A stretch of DNA of 64,000 bases from Membranipora membranacea (Eukaryota > Bryozoa > Gymnolaemata > Cheilostomatida > Membraniporidae), in assembly GCA_914767715.1 (NCBI GenBank), contig OU612071.1, positions 22,875,681 to 22,939,680 on the forward strand, written 5' to 3'. Made by a program: the position numbers and the translations under genes. The notes under the pieces are model-generated. The model saw only the letters and a list, made by a program, of their open reading frames with translations, did no database searches and was not told the origin of the DNA. How positions within the stretch are numbered: position 1 is the first letter of the stretch; each line of letters starts with the position of its first letter. This document shows positions 26,749 to 36,714 of the stretch, piece by piece.

Positions 26749-27378
26749 ACTTGCCCCCACTTGCCCCCACTTGCCCCCACTTGCCCCCACTTGCCCCCAC
26801 TTGCCCCCACTTGCCCCCACTTGCCCCCACTTGCCCCCACTTGCCCCCACTTGCCCCCACTTGCCCCCACTTGCCCCCACTTGCCCCCACTTGCCCCCAC
26901 TTGCCCCCACTTGCCCCCACTTGCCCCCACTTGCCCCCACTTGCCCCCACTTGCCCCCACTTGCCCCCACTTGCCCCCACTTGCCCCCACTTGCCCCCAC
27001 TTGCCCCCACTTGCCCCCACTTGCCCCCACTTGCCCCCACTTGCCCCCACTTGCCCCCACTTGCCCCCACTTGCCCCCACTTGCCCCCACTTGCCCCCAC
27101 TTGCCCCCACTTGCCCCCACTTGCCCCCACTTGCCCCCACTTGCCCCCACTTGCCCCCACTTGCCCCCACTTGCCCCCACTTGCCCCCACTTGCCCCCAC
27201 TTGCCCCCACTTGCCCCCACTTGCCCCCACTTGCCCCCACTTGCCCCCACTTGCCCCCACTTGCCCCCACTTGCCCCCACTTGCCCCCACTTGCCCCCAC
27301 TTGCCCCCACTTGCCCCCACTTGCCCCCACTTGCCCCCACTTGCCCCCACTTGCCCCCACTTGCCCCCACTTGCCCCC
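26749..27378 (+). repeat. Satellite array C: 10-bp unit ACTTGCCCCC, 63 copies
   Basis: There are sixty-three perfect head-to-tail copies of ACTTGCCCCC. The array starts seamlessly inside the last 42-bp unit, which contains the same decamer. On the minus strand it reads GGGGGCAAGT repeated, placing a G5 run every ten bases. That is a strong G-quadruplex pattern, with i-motif potential on the plus strand. Confidence 0.97.
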
Positions 27379-28078
27379 TCGGGAGCAAGTGGAGGCAAGT
27401 GGCAGTGGAGGCAAGTGGAGGCAAGTGGAGCAAGTGGAGGCAAGCAGGAGCGTGTTGGAGCCAGTTTAAGCATGTGAAAGCATGTTTAGGTAAGTGTTGG
27501 TGAGTGGGGATAACTGTAGGCAAGTGGAAGGAAGTTGATGCTAGTGGAAGTAAATGGAAGTAGATGGGAGGAAGCGGAAGTAAGTGGAATCAAGTGGTTG
27601 TAAGTGAAAGCAAGCGGAAGTAAGTGGATGCAAGCGGAAGCAAGTGGATGCAAGCGGATGTAAGTCAAAGCAAGGGAAGTAAGTGTAGGCAAGTGGAGGT
27701 AAGTGTAGGCAAATGGAAATAAGTCGAAGTAAGCGGAAGTAAGTTGAAGCAAGTGGAAGCAAGCAGAAATAAGCGGAAGTACGTGGAAGCAAGCGGCAGT
27801 AAGTGTTGGTAAGTAGAAGTAAGTAGATGCAAGTGGAATCAAGCAGAAGCAGATGAGAGTAAGTGAAGGCAAACAAGAGTAAGTGAAGGCTAGCAAGAGT
27901 AAATGAAGGCAAGCAAGAGCAAGTGAAGGCAAGCGAAGGCAAGTGAGAGTAAGTGCAAATAAGTGAAGGCAAGCGACGGTAAGTGAGAGTAACCGAGAGC
28001 AAGCGAAGATGAGCGAGAGCTGGTGAAGGCAAGTGAGAGCAAGTTAAGGCAAGTGAGAGCAAGTGAAGCCAAGTGAGA
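27379..28078 (-). repeat. Degenerate 10-bp-period tract (decayed decamer satellite)
   Basis: After a near-palindromic joint (CCCCCTCGGGAGCAAGTGG) the sequence continues as a loose 10-base repeat of CAAGTGGAAG and TAAGTGAAGG types, running into the gap. CAAGTGGRRG is the complement-strand form of the array C decamer (CAAGTGGGGG), so polarity flips at about 27378. Many substitutions, and indels of a base or two, separate the units. The minus-strand Leu/Ser/Thr-rich ORFs seen here are a consequence of the repeat. The tract is probably an older edge of the same satellite system. Confidence 0.85.
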
Positions 28079-28578
28079 NNNNNNNNNNNNNNNNNNNNNN
28101 NNNNNNNNNNNNNNNNNNNNNNNNNNNNNNNNNNNNNNNNNNNNNNNNNNNNNNNNNNNNNNNNNNNNNNNNNNNNNNNNNNNNNNNNNNNNNNNNNNNN
28201 NNNNNNNNNNNNNNNNNNNNNNNNNNNNNNNNNNNNNNNNNNNNNNNNNNNNNNNNNNNNNNNNNNNNNNNNNNNNNNNNNNNNNNNNNNNNNNNNNNNN
28301 NNNNNNNNNNNNNNNNNNNNNNNNNNNNNNNNNNNNNNNNNNNNNNNNNNNNNNNNNNNNNNNNNNNNNNNNNNNNNNNNNNNNNNNNNNNNNNNNNNNN
28401 NNNNNNNNNNNNNNNNNNNNNNNNNNNNNNNNNNNNNNNNNNNNNNNNNNNNNNNNNNNNNNNNNNNNNNNNNNNNNNNNNNNNNNNNNNNNNNNNNNNN
28501 NNNNNNNNNNNNNNNNNNNNNNNNNNNNNNNNNNNNNNNNNNNNNNNNNNNNNNNNNNNNNNNNNNNNNNNNNNNNNN
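28079..28578. other. Assembly gap of exactly 500 N
   Basis: This is a run of 500 N. The round number indicates an arbitrary scaffold gap (500 is used by some Hi-C scaffolders), so the true distance is unknown. It interrupts the decamer tract on its left. Sequence on the right is not satellite, so an unknown amount of the array may be missing and left and right may not be true neighbours. Confidence 0.95.
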
Positions 28579-29157
28579 GTACAATAGTTTTATCATCACA
28601 ATTTGTCTGATTGAGTGGGAATCTAAGTTTTGTTTTACTTCTGCCTGTTATCTGATTGATTTGACCTTGTAGCTGCTCACATACCTTCAGTTGTTGATGA
28701 TTCTTGAGCCGACCTTATATCTTCGTCACCACCCTGGCAAGGTCTTGCCGAGAGTCTCCAGGAGAGATTTGGTATTCTGAACCATATCACTTGTGCTGGG
28801 AATGATGTTCCTCGTATCCCACAAAAAAACAACCATGCGATTACCGCCAACTATGAGCAATATGGGTATGAGTTCGTTGATTCTGGTTTGGTGATCCAAC
28901 CCGCCTCACAAACAAAATCTTTCACCTATACATTGAACCAATCATGTGAAAATGTGAATGTGAAAATGTGAAATGTTAATCAAACCGAGTTAATGATAAG
29001 GTAATATACCCAATGATTATATGTCACCATCAAAGACATGATACCCATGTGATAAATATATGAAGAGATTTCCTTAATGGCGAAACCAGTATTGATTGAG
29101 AGTCGAAATAAACTTCAAATGATCCCAAAGTACCATACTCTAATCAGAAAAACTTAC
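28579..29157. other. Post-gap region with ambiguous coding-like segment
   Basis: About 28708-28975 is open on the plus strand for some 88 codons without an ATG. The overlapping part on the minus strand, about 28900 down to 28730, is open for some 60 codons and contains motifs such as IVGGNRMVVFLWD and LLETLGKTLPGW. The minus-strand reading looks more protein-like and would agree with the exon-like segments just upstream on that strand. No splice junction linking them could be fixed. Confidence 0.25.
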
Positions 29158-29841
29158 AAGGTCTTGTAATTTTAGAGGAGGCCACTCAATAAACTGCTGA
29201 AAATGCTCTCGGTCCTCATAGTTTTGCAGGCGCTGCACTCTAGTCTTTGTGAGCAGTTGTTCTAGGAGTGCACTATTGGCTAACTAGCTATCAACTCTGC
29301 TACCATGTTTTTTTGAGGTCCTATCTTTCCTCTTCTGTTGTTGAGGGTAGTGCTGCAGTGGGAGCTTGTTCATTTTCCACCTAATATGAATTGACAATTC
29401 TTCTTTTGAAAAATGTGTGGGATAATATGGAATGATTGCACTTAAAGGATATCACAGTTGTTATTGCGTGTATCGGACATTAACACAATCAAAAAAGGAT
29501 GCAATTATCAAATTTATATCCCTATCTATACTGACAGCTTGTGAATATTTTGTCAATCATCCTTTATATATTTCTTGGTGGTCAGAGTTTGAGTTGTCTT
29601 CCAATAATTTCACTTGTAAGTGATTGTAGGCTGTGTTTTTATGGTTATGATGATTTGCTTACCCTAGCTCACATCTCTAGAGTCATAACAACCTTCTCTG
29701 AAGTATCTTCCTTCCTTTTGTGATTAGCAGCATGATAGTCGTTTCTCACTGGCTGGGCTACAGGCCAATCCCCCTGCGTGTACTGGAATGGACGGATCGC
29801 TACTGACGTACTTTTTGATTGCCATTTATTGAAGTCGTAAC
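29158..29841 (-). pseudogene. Two exon-like segments of an unrecognised minus-strand gene, one in-frame stop
   Basis: On the minus strand, 29841 to 29673 is preceded by a good acceptor (pyrimidine-rich, ending TTCACAG) and followed by a GTGAGC donor. From 29380 to 29158 a second segment lies between CATATTAG and GTAAGT. Joining them keeps one frame: the phase-2 end GAG AT of the first is completed by the first G of the second. The first encodes a stretch with TSVAIRPFQYTQGDWPVAQP. The second is basic and then helix-like (LLEQLLTKTRVQRLQNYEDR). A TAG at 29284-29286 interrupts the second segment. I do not recognise the family. It may be a pseudogene, or a gene with an assembly or allelic error. 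The hAT remnant at 30.3-31.4 kb lies where upstream exons would be. Confidence 0.4.
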
Positions 29842-30268
29842 CTGTGAAGAATTGAAAATTATTAGATTGGAATTCAAAACCTATGTAGGTGAAGAGATGA
29901 GATGTGAAACAAGATACATAGAAAATTATGCGCACAGTTTGACATGCAGTAATGAGGAAAACACAGGTACACTGACGGGATTAAATTGTTTTATACAATA
30001 TTTTAACTTACAATTTTTAACCCTTTACGCAGGTGTAAATTTAATTATCCAGAGACTCAGCTTTACATTGATAGTGACCTAAGACAAAATGAATTAAATC
30101 ATAAATGCAGGTTAAATAAATTGGTTGCCTGAAAGACACAAAATAGTATCCAGCATAGTGACATCAAATAAGCAGATTCAGAGACAGTTACAGTCTCAAT
30201 TCAGACAATTACAATACAATAATCATGTAACTAAAAATGAGAAATGAGTTAACACTTACAAGTTTGAT

Positions 30269-30450
30269 GCATGGGCGTAGCTGGGTCATCATTGAGGGTG
30301 TTCTTTTAAGTGGGATGTAGTCTCACGAAGGCGCGAAGCGCCTGAGCCGACGGCACGTAGTGCCGGAGTAATACAGCTGGGAGGTCAGGGGGGTGCTGTA
30401 AGCCCCCCAGTGGGGTCCGGGGCAACGCCCTGGCCGCTGAAGCTTTTGGT
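30269..30450. repeat. Probable hAT element end with cluster of mini-hairpins
   Basis: CATGGGCGTAGCTGGG at about 30269 resembles the terminal sequence common to hAT-type elements, and it lies at the 3' side of the hAT coding remnant. Just inside it are perfect short palindromes in series: AGGCGCGAAGCGCCT (30329-30343), CGGCACGTAGTGCCG (30351-30365), G6/C6 arms (30388-30408) and GGGCAACGCCC (30420-30430). Subterminal GC palindromes in an AT-rich genome are typical of transposon ends. No second terminus was located. Confidence 0.5.
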
Positions 30451-30645
30451 TAGCTAACATATCACCAGAATCGATTTCAGCTGCTAAATCATAGAAATGT
30501 AACAGTAAAATAAGATGTATTTTTTATTACTTTTAAAGTCAAAATGAAATAAATGGCCCAGGCTTGCCCAATCAGTGGTGATTTTTAGTAGTGACCTTGA
30601 ATCGTGATGTAAGTTTTACTATATATTATATTATTAACATGTTAG

Positions 30646-31440
30646 TTAGCTCAAAATATTTAACTCCAATCGCCGTGGGTGGAGCTGAGCAAATAGATTT
30701 ACAATGTGTTCAACATCTATTTCCATGCTTTGATGGATGCTCATCATGGCGAGAGCGTCTAGTCTCTCGGAGCTCTGTGCAGCACGAAGGTTAGTGTTAA
30801 GCCTCCTGAGTCCACTTAACGATCGCTCACACTCATGGCTGGTCACAGGCCACGTGCAGGCAATAGATAGCATGATATAAATATTCGGATAAATGTCAGA
30901 GTCACATAATTTGATAGCTGATGCAAGAGTTGAAGGCAATTCCTCAAGTTTCCTGCACATGGCCTGCTAGCGTTTGTATTCCTGTTTAAATACCTCTGGT
31001 GACGGCAAGTCATCACGATACAACACTATAACCTCACTAAAGTCTTCCATAGCTGCAGGCTTACATACCCCAGAAGGCACCAAGTAGAGCACCTTAATGG
31101 CTGCTCCGCATAATCCTAAAGATAAATTGAGGTAGGATGAAGGTAGTGTTCTTCCTAAATGTCCCAGTTAACAAGGCCTCGTCTCATTATTATTTGCTTC
31201 TTAGTCTCATCTACCTTTGCTGCTATGTCCTAAGATGAGTCTATTGGGTCGATTCTAACAAAGATGGACACAACTTTTTGTACTCCGTTTCAAACGTAAA
31301 TACTACGAACGTTATATAAACATACTATCCAGTTCTGATATGATTTGGTCTAGCATGGGAATAAAGCTGTTGATTCTATAGTAGTCTTCTGTGCTGACAG
31401 CAGGGGCATTAGGCCCGTGCATGCTTCTTCTTCCTTGCAA
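30646..31440 (-). pseudogene. hAT-superfamily transposase remnant (C-terminal part)
   Basis: The last 104 residues (30960 to 30646) carry the C-terminal hAT dimerisation domain: a YPNIYIML start, PVTSHECERSLSGLRRL in the middle and a LHPRRLELNILS end. This is the arrangement seen in ZMYM1-like hAT proteins. The same frame continues upstream with recognisable pieces (LYRDDLPSPEVFKQEYKR; EDYYRINSFIPMLDQIISEL) but is broken by stops at 30967-30969, 31168-31170 and 31312-31314. The first replaces a position where the family usually has Trp. The N-terminal zinc finger and catalytic core were not found. The gene cannot make a functional transposase. Its product would normally cut and paste DNA in the nucleus. 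Confidence 0.8.
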
Positions 31441-31821
31441 TGCATATTGCAAATCCACAAAAGATTCTCCCCTACCTGGATAGTGTTGAAAAGAAGCTGT
31501 CTAGCTTTGGCTGCCCTCTCTTCTCTTTCTTAGATGACATGTCTCTCTCTCTGTCTCTCCCTCTCTCTATGTTTTCTACGTTTTTTCCTTCTGTTTAAGT
31601 TCATGCAATGGAGCCTAGTCTGCATTTATCCTAGCACGATGATGCTGTCTGAATTAAATGGCGTTGATCACAATGTCAAGTTCTTCCGCAGTTTTACATA
31701 AAATTTAGTAGCTACGACGGCGCCTTGAAGCTCCATCCTTCGTATAGTTGGGGGCTCTGGTGGTGCTACCCTATCCTTTGACAAAACCAATGAGCAATGT
31801 ATCTGATAAGCAGCATCAACA

Positions 31822-34370
31822 AATGTGTCATCTCATCACGCTTATAACAGTGATCAGGGTGCACAATACACTGTAGCGTTCGATAACTTTATCAAGCATG
31901 CCCAGATTGTTTTGCCCTGCAGATATGTGCGAGTCCTTGAGATGAAATATAACTTACTTGCAGGGTTTGCAAGATTTAATCTTATAGGAAACTCTCAACT
32001 CACACCCTAGTTTCCTTGTCGGCTCTATTTTTTTGGAATCATTGTCTTTCCGCGTGAGTTGTCTTTTTTCTGAATTCACTGTCGGTAAAGTCTGCCCCCA
32101 GCTGCTTCTTTTTGGTTGTTATATCAGCTTCCCTTGATGGATCCACTTTTATTGGCTGGAAGTATCCTCTTGCAGATGAAGAGTAACTGAAGTGATTGAT
32201 CAACATTTCCGTAAGGAAATAACAATTTGATTTGTCTTTCTCTTGACTGTGAAAAGGTATATGTATAGGTAACAATAATGTGGCCCTTTTTTTATCTTCT
32301 GTAGCTTACCCCAATCAGTTTGTCATTTCTATTTTTCCAGGCTCTGTGTACCAAGGATTGCTTCTGGTGAATAAAGGTACACGTTAGGCTAAAACAGCAT
32401 ACATCTAGGAACTTAGGCCTTACAGTTTGAGATAAAGATTATTATTTACTTACCTCTGGTATATTCCTAGTTTAATATTGGTTTTCACATGTTAAATATC
32501 TGCATTTCATTGAATAGACCCAGACAGGTGACATTCACAAGATCTTTCAATGTTCAGCTGTTCGTGAATATTAAGTGGAAAAAACACAATGTTATGTCAG
32601 GTGCAGATTGACCCGCACACCCCATTCACTTTTCTCCTGTTGTGGAAGCAGAAGTTCAGTTGAGAAATATGTGAGTGATCAAGATGGTCTGATACTAATG
32701 GTTATTGCTATCTTGTTCATAATTTCATTCTCATTTTTTGGTATAGCAATTCATCCAAATGTAAGGTGAAACAAGCGAGGTAAGAGGCCCCTGTTGTGCT
32801 ATGGTGTCAACCTGTACAACAGGTACCTTATGGGAGTGGGGACATGTACTCAGTCTGGTTCCTTGGGTGGCCTGGCGGCGCGCCTGTGGGAGGGGGTTTG
32901 ATTGTGTGCAGGTTTCGGGTGTTTTGCTCTGTCGTTCCGGAAGGCGAGTGTGGCGCCGAGAGTTCTAGTCGGGCAGTCTCTGCTCTAGCTTCGTGCTATC
33001 TGACTGTCCCATTGCTTTTTAACTTTTTATATACCTTTGATACCGTTTTACTCATTCTAGTTTTTTTATAGTAAGCAATAAACACAAAAAAAATACAGTA
33101 GACGCCTACCGCAGTGTTCAAAGTTTTATTATTTGAGGAGCTGAGATGCCTTCTAATTGTGACAAGAGCTTGGTGGTCTACTTTGAATATTACTGGATAT
33201 ATATGGCTGAATATCCCTATAGTTCTACTAGTTTCACAAAAATTAATTCTTGCATATTGGTATTCATGACTTATGAAACTAATGTTTCAATGCTTTTCCA
33301 TCAGTGATGATGAATATAACAGTCTAGCAATAAACGGATGTAGGAAAACTACAGTTGTTCATGAAGTCTCAGTATGACTCACGAGGTATCTAAACGATAT
33401 TTAAAGGAACTGCTGCATCCAAATTGCACTATTCAATAAAATCACTAGAAGAGGCAGCAATTGAGCAGCAAATAAAAATTTAATGATTCAGTTAATATAA
33501 AATACATTTCAAGTCTGAAATATTTCCACTATCTGAATGGTTGTCCCAAATCCATGCCCAGATCATTTCATAGAAGCCTTGAGATATGGTCCACTGTTAT
33601 AGAGTTTTTCAATAACCACATCATCGGTATCTGAGATTATAACGGCTTAGATGCTATGGATGTTATGGACTCATCCCCAATTCCATCACCCAAAAAACTT
33701 GTTGTTAGGAATTACAAGTTAATCGGGGCTGGGTTGCTTGTTGGTAAATTGATTTATACGTTCTGATAACGAACCCAAATAATCTCAAAGATTGAGTGGA
33801 AAACACCAATATTTTTAATTCCTGGATAACAGATATTATAGAACATACTTACAGACACGTAGTAGCTGCACACTCTCTATACTCTATATATCAAACAGCT
33901 TTGATATTGGAACGATCGCCTTAGCCTCATCTGTTGGGTGGCCTAGTTTGCTAAAAGAGTTGAATAGGGGGGTTCACATTTTGACTAAGATTACTTCTCC
34001 GAAATATTTGTCTCACTATGGGACTTATGGTTATCTTGTCGGTAACAAGCTCCCCATTCTTTCCAATCCTAATAAAATCGAGGGTTATTTGCACCAATGG
34101 ATTTCCAAAATCTAGCTCCCTGTCCATGGCCTTCTTCTTAAGTTGATCGTCGTATGGGAGGGCCTTTGATATATTTAATTTTATGTCATCCGTTTCGAGT
34201 TTCCGTTTGCTCCATCTGTATTGCCATTGCAGGCGACTTTATTTGTAGCTATGATTGTTACGGGATTGTCCCGAGCGGATACAACAATCTCTTAACTAGT
34301 GCATTGCATGTTTAATCAGGATTTTTTCACAGTCTCTCAACCCTTGCATACACACCATGTAATGTCTCCC
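31822..34370. repeat. Diverged segmental duplication, copy 1
   Basis: The segment aligns in order and orientation with 35.87-38.96 kb. Anchors include ACAGTGATCAGGGTGCACAA against ACAGTGATCAGAGTGTACAA at the start. In the middle, TATAACAGTCTAGCAATAAA and ATTCCTGGATAACAGATATT are shared, and near the end TTAATCAGGATTTTT and CAGTCTCTCAACCCTTG. Identity is perhaps 75-85 percent with indels. About 0.9 kb (32.28-33.18) has no clear match in the other copy. No gene is supported. It is probably an old repeat family or local duplication. Confidence 0.75.
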
Positions 34371-34374
34371 TGGC

Positions 34375-34804
34375 CTGTTAGCTCTTATCATGGGTAATAT
34401 ATATTATATGGACTGTCTTCTCTAATTATATTAAACTTGTGACACTGAAATCTTTGTAAATATAATAAATGTGGAGCAATAAATGTAAATTGAGTTTAAA
34501 AGGTCTCTTTCAAAGATTACAGTATATGAGTGATGCTTAAAATAATGTTATGGATTGAAAGTTTGTTGCTAAAATATTAAAGTGTTATCATTATCATTTA
34601 GAATCCAGAGGGATGGTTTCCTCTTTATAAATAAAAATGAATCGGAAACACTTCATTTGTTTGAGAAAATTTGTTGTTATGTAATCAGATTAACGATGCT
34701 CTTTGTTACTAAAGTATAAGTAAAGGATTTTCTGGAAAATCAAGGGTGAAATAGTCCTATGAACATGGACACACAAACATTCACACATTCATAGCTCTTA
34801 ATCC
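34375..34804. other. AT-rich noncoding stretch
   Basis: No ORF, repeat copy or structured element was recognised. Confidence 0.4.
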
Positions 34805-34993
34805 TTAATAAATAACAAACCTATTCTTTTTGAGCTTTCTGGCTTGATAAGATTTCATCTCCCGCAACCTCAGATTTAGCTCAACTTTGGAAACAGATGG
34901 CTCTATCCAAGCATTACTTGCCGAAGAGAAAGCGATAAGCGAATGCTCAAGCTTGTATGCATGATTAACCTTGAACAGAAGAGACGCAACATG
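34805..34993 (-). pseudogene. Coding-like remnant or terminal exon, unrecognised
   Basis: A minus-strand frame of 62 codons ends at TAA (34805-34807). It has a protein-like composition: a hydrophobic/Ser block, then a basic helix-like end with VELNLRLREMKSYQARKLKK. An acceptor-like CTGTTCAAG lies inside the frame, so the true exon could be shorter. There is no ATG at the left end, so it would have to be an internal or last exon. No family was recognised, and no partner exon was placed with confidence. Confidence 0.25.
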
Positions 34994-35864
34994 TTAACAG
35001 GTTTAAATCAACCTGTATAAGGAACTTTAAACTATATGGCCAATATAACTCACCAAATCATGAACATTTTTTCTAATGAAAATAAAAAACAAAAATATTG
35101 TCGCTATTATTAATTGAACGTTTTCTGCTAAATAAAATGAATATTAGAATATTATGATAACATGAAAACAGTACATCGCTAATATAATCCTGTGCATTCC
35201 TCAATTTTATAACTGCTTATACAGCGACACGGCTGCAGAAAGCAGAGATGACATCTCCAATTTTCTTTTTATTCTTTGCCCGCACAGCTCATGTGAATGT
35301 CATGGACTCCATCTCTTGGTGTTCTCTGATTTGAGATAGCAATATTTATGAGTTTTGCTGATAGGATTGTTAAACACTTCCTTTAATCAATCACCCTGGA
35401 AATAACTGTAACCTTTACCAGTTTTGTAAGCAGACATAGCTTCACGATTCAATCCGACGCTGCTGTGTTCCCTCATGAACCAATGTATGTCCATTTATGA
35501 TACTGCTGGCCACAATGTCTTCTCATCTAGCCCGTTTTTCAGTTTTACTGGGTCAGTTTACAGCAGACCTTGTGTATAGACCTTCGTCATCTTTTTTTAG
35601 ATAGCTCCTTTCATATTCGCTCTCAGTTTCAGGAATGCTGTTATTTACCAAGAAATAGGCCCTTGAGACTAGTTCTTTCTCAGATCCAGAGACTTAATGC
35701 CCTCACCTTCGCAAACAATCTTTCAAACAATCCACACTCCACATTTCGATTGTTCTGTTTTGTCTGCTGTCTGTCCATGGATGATGTTGCCATTTCTATT
35801 TACAAACTTGCATCAAATTACAAGCGGTATTTGCTTATAATCAAGCTGTAATTTGATTGCTATC
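34994..35864. other. Noncoding stretch between the duplicated segments
   Basis: AT-rich sequence. A 93-codon plus-strand frame at 35570-35851 has no recognisable domain and is treated as chance. Confidence 0.4.
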
Positions 35865-36714
35865 GTCACAGAAGGATTATCTCATCTCATCAAGGAATTG
35901 GCAGTGATCAGAGTGTACAATACACTGTTGCATTCAATAACTTTATCAAGCATTCCCAGTTCTTTTTGGCTTTCAGATATGCTGAGTCCTAGTGACAAAA
36001 TATAATATACATGCAGGGCTAGACTCATACCCACCCCAATCCATGTTATTTCTACAAATTTAGCTGAGGCTAGATGATAACCCATGATCACTTTGTGTTC
36101 TGAAGGCGGAGATAACTCTTAGTTAAAACCAGGGTACAGAAAACTCCACCCACACCCTAACTTCCTCGCTGACTCGGAATCACTTTTCTTCCACATTAAT
36201 TGTCTTTTTTTTTCTGAATTCACTGCCGATGGAGTATGAGGCCAGCCGATTCAACCAATATGTTTCTTATTTTTGCTCATATCAGTTGCCCTGGAATCCA
36301 CTTATATTGGCGGGTAGTATCCTTTCGCATAAGAAGAGTAAGTAAAGTGATTCATCAACATTACTGTACGGAAATAACACTTCGGCTTGTCTTTACTTGA
36401 CGGCAAATCAGTATCATCAAAAAATGGCCGTTTTTTTGTATTTTGTTGGGCAAATAGTTAGTCTCTTGAAACAGAGATGGATGCACAACTTACACTATAA
36501 ATTAAAAATGATTTTCTTCTACGAAAAATGTTGTTGTATTTTACAGTTCATTGTTGTCAATATGTGTGCATGAGATATCGGCGTGCAAAACCAGTGCGTG
36601 GCAAAGGAAATCTTCTGCGCTCAGGGAATGAATTGTCTGGCCCTGTTTTACATTAGATTTTGGTTGTGTGATGTGTTTTTTTTGGCCACCAACCCTCGTA
36701 GAAGCAGTGGGCTG

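Noticed and set aside
10184-27378. CRISPR-like array
   Set aside because: Repeats are directly adjacent with no variable spacers, no cas genes are present, and the genome is eukaryotic.
26749-27378. Telomere repeat
   Set aside because: The decamer ACTTGCCCCC does not match TTAGGG-type or other known animal telomere units, and the array is internal to the sequence.
19467-27503. Plus-strand periodic 14-residue repeat protein
   Set aside because: The 42-bp unit is 14 codons, so any frame gives a periodic peptide. The same DNA is open on both strands, and single-base indels move it freely between frames.
10107-27523. Minus-strand open frames of 3,000 to nearly 5,800 codons
   Set aside because: They are produced by satellite units that lack stop codons in those frames. 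All three frames are open across the 61-bp array, and the peptide is just the repeat read in shifting phases.
27541-28672. Open frames across the N run
   Set aside because: They are open only because N codons cannot be stops. The left part is the degenerate decamer tract.
30591-30794. Plus-strand frame over the hAT C-terminus
   Set aside because: It overlaps the recognisable dimerisation domain on the opposite strand and has no domain of its own.
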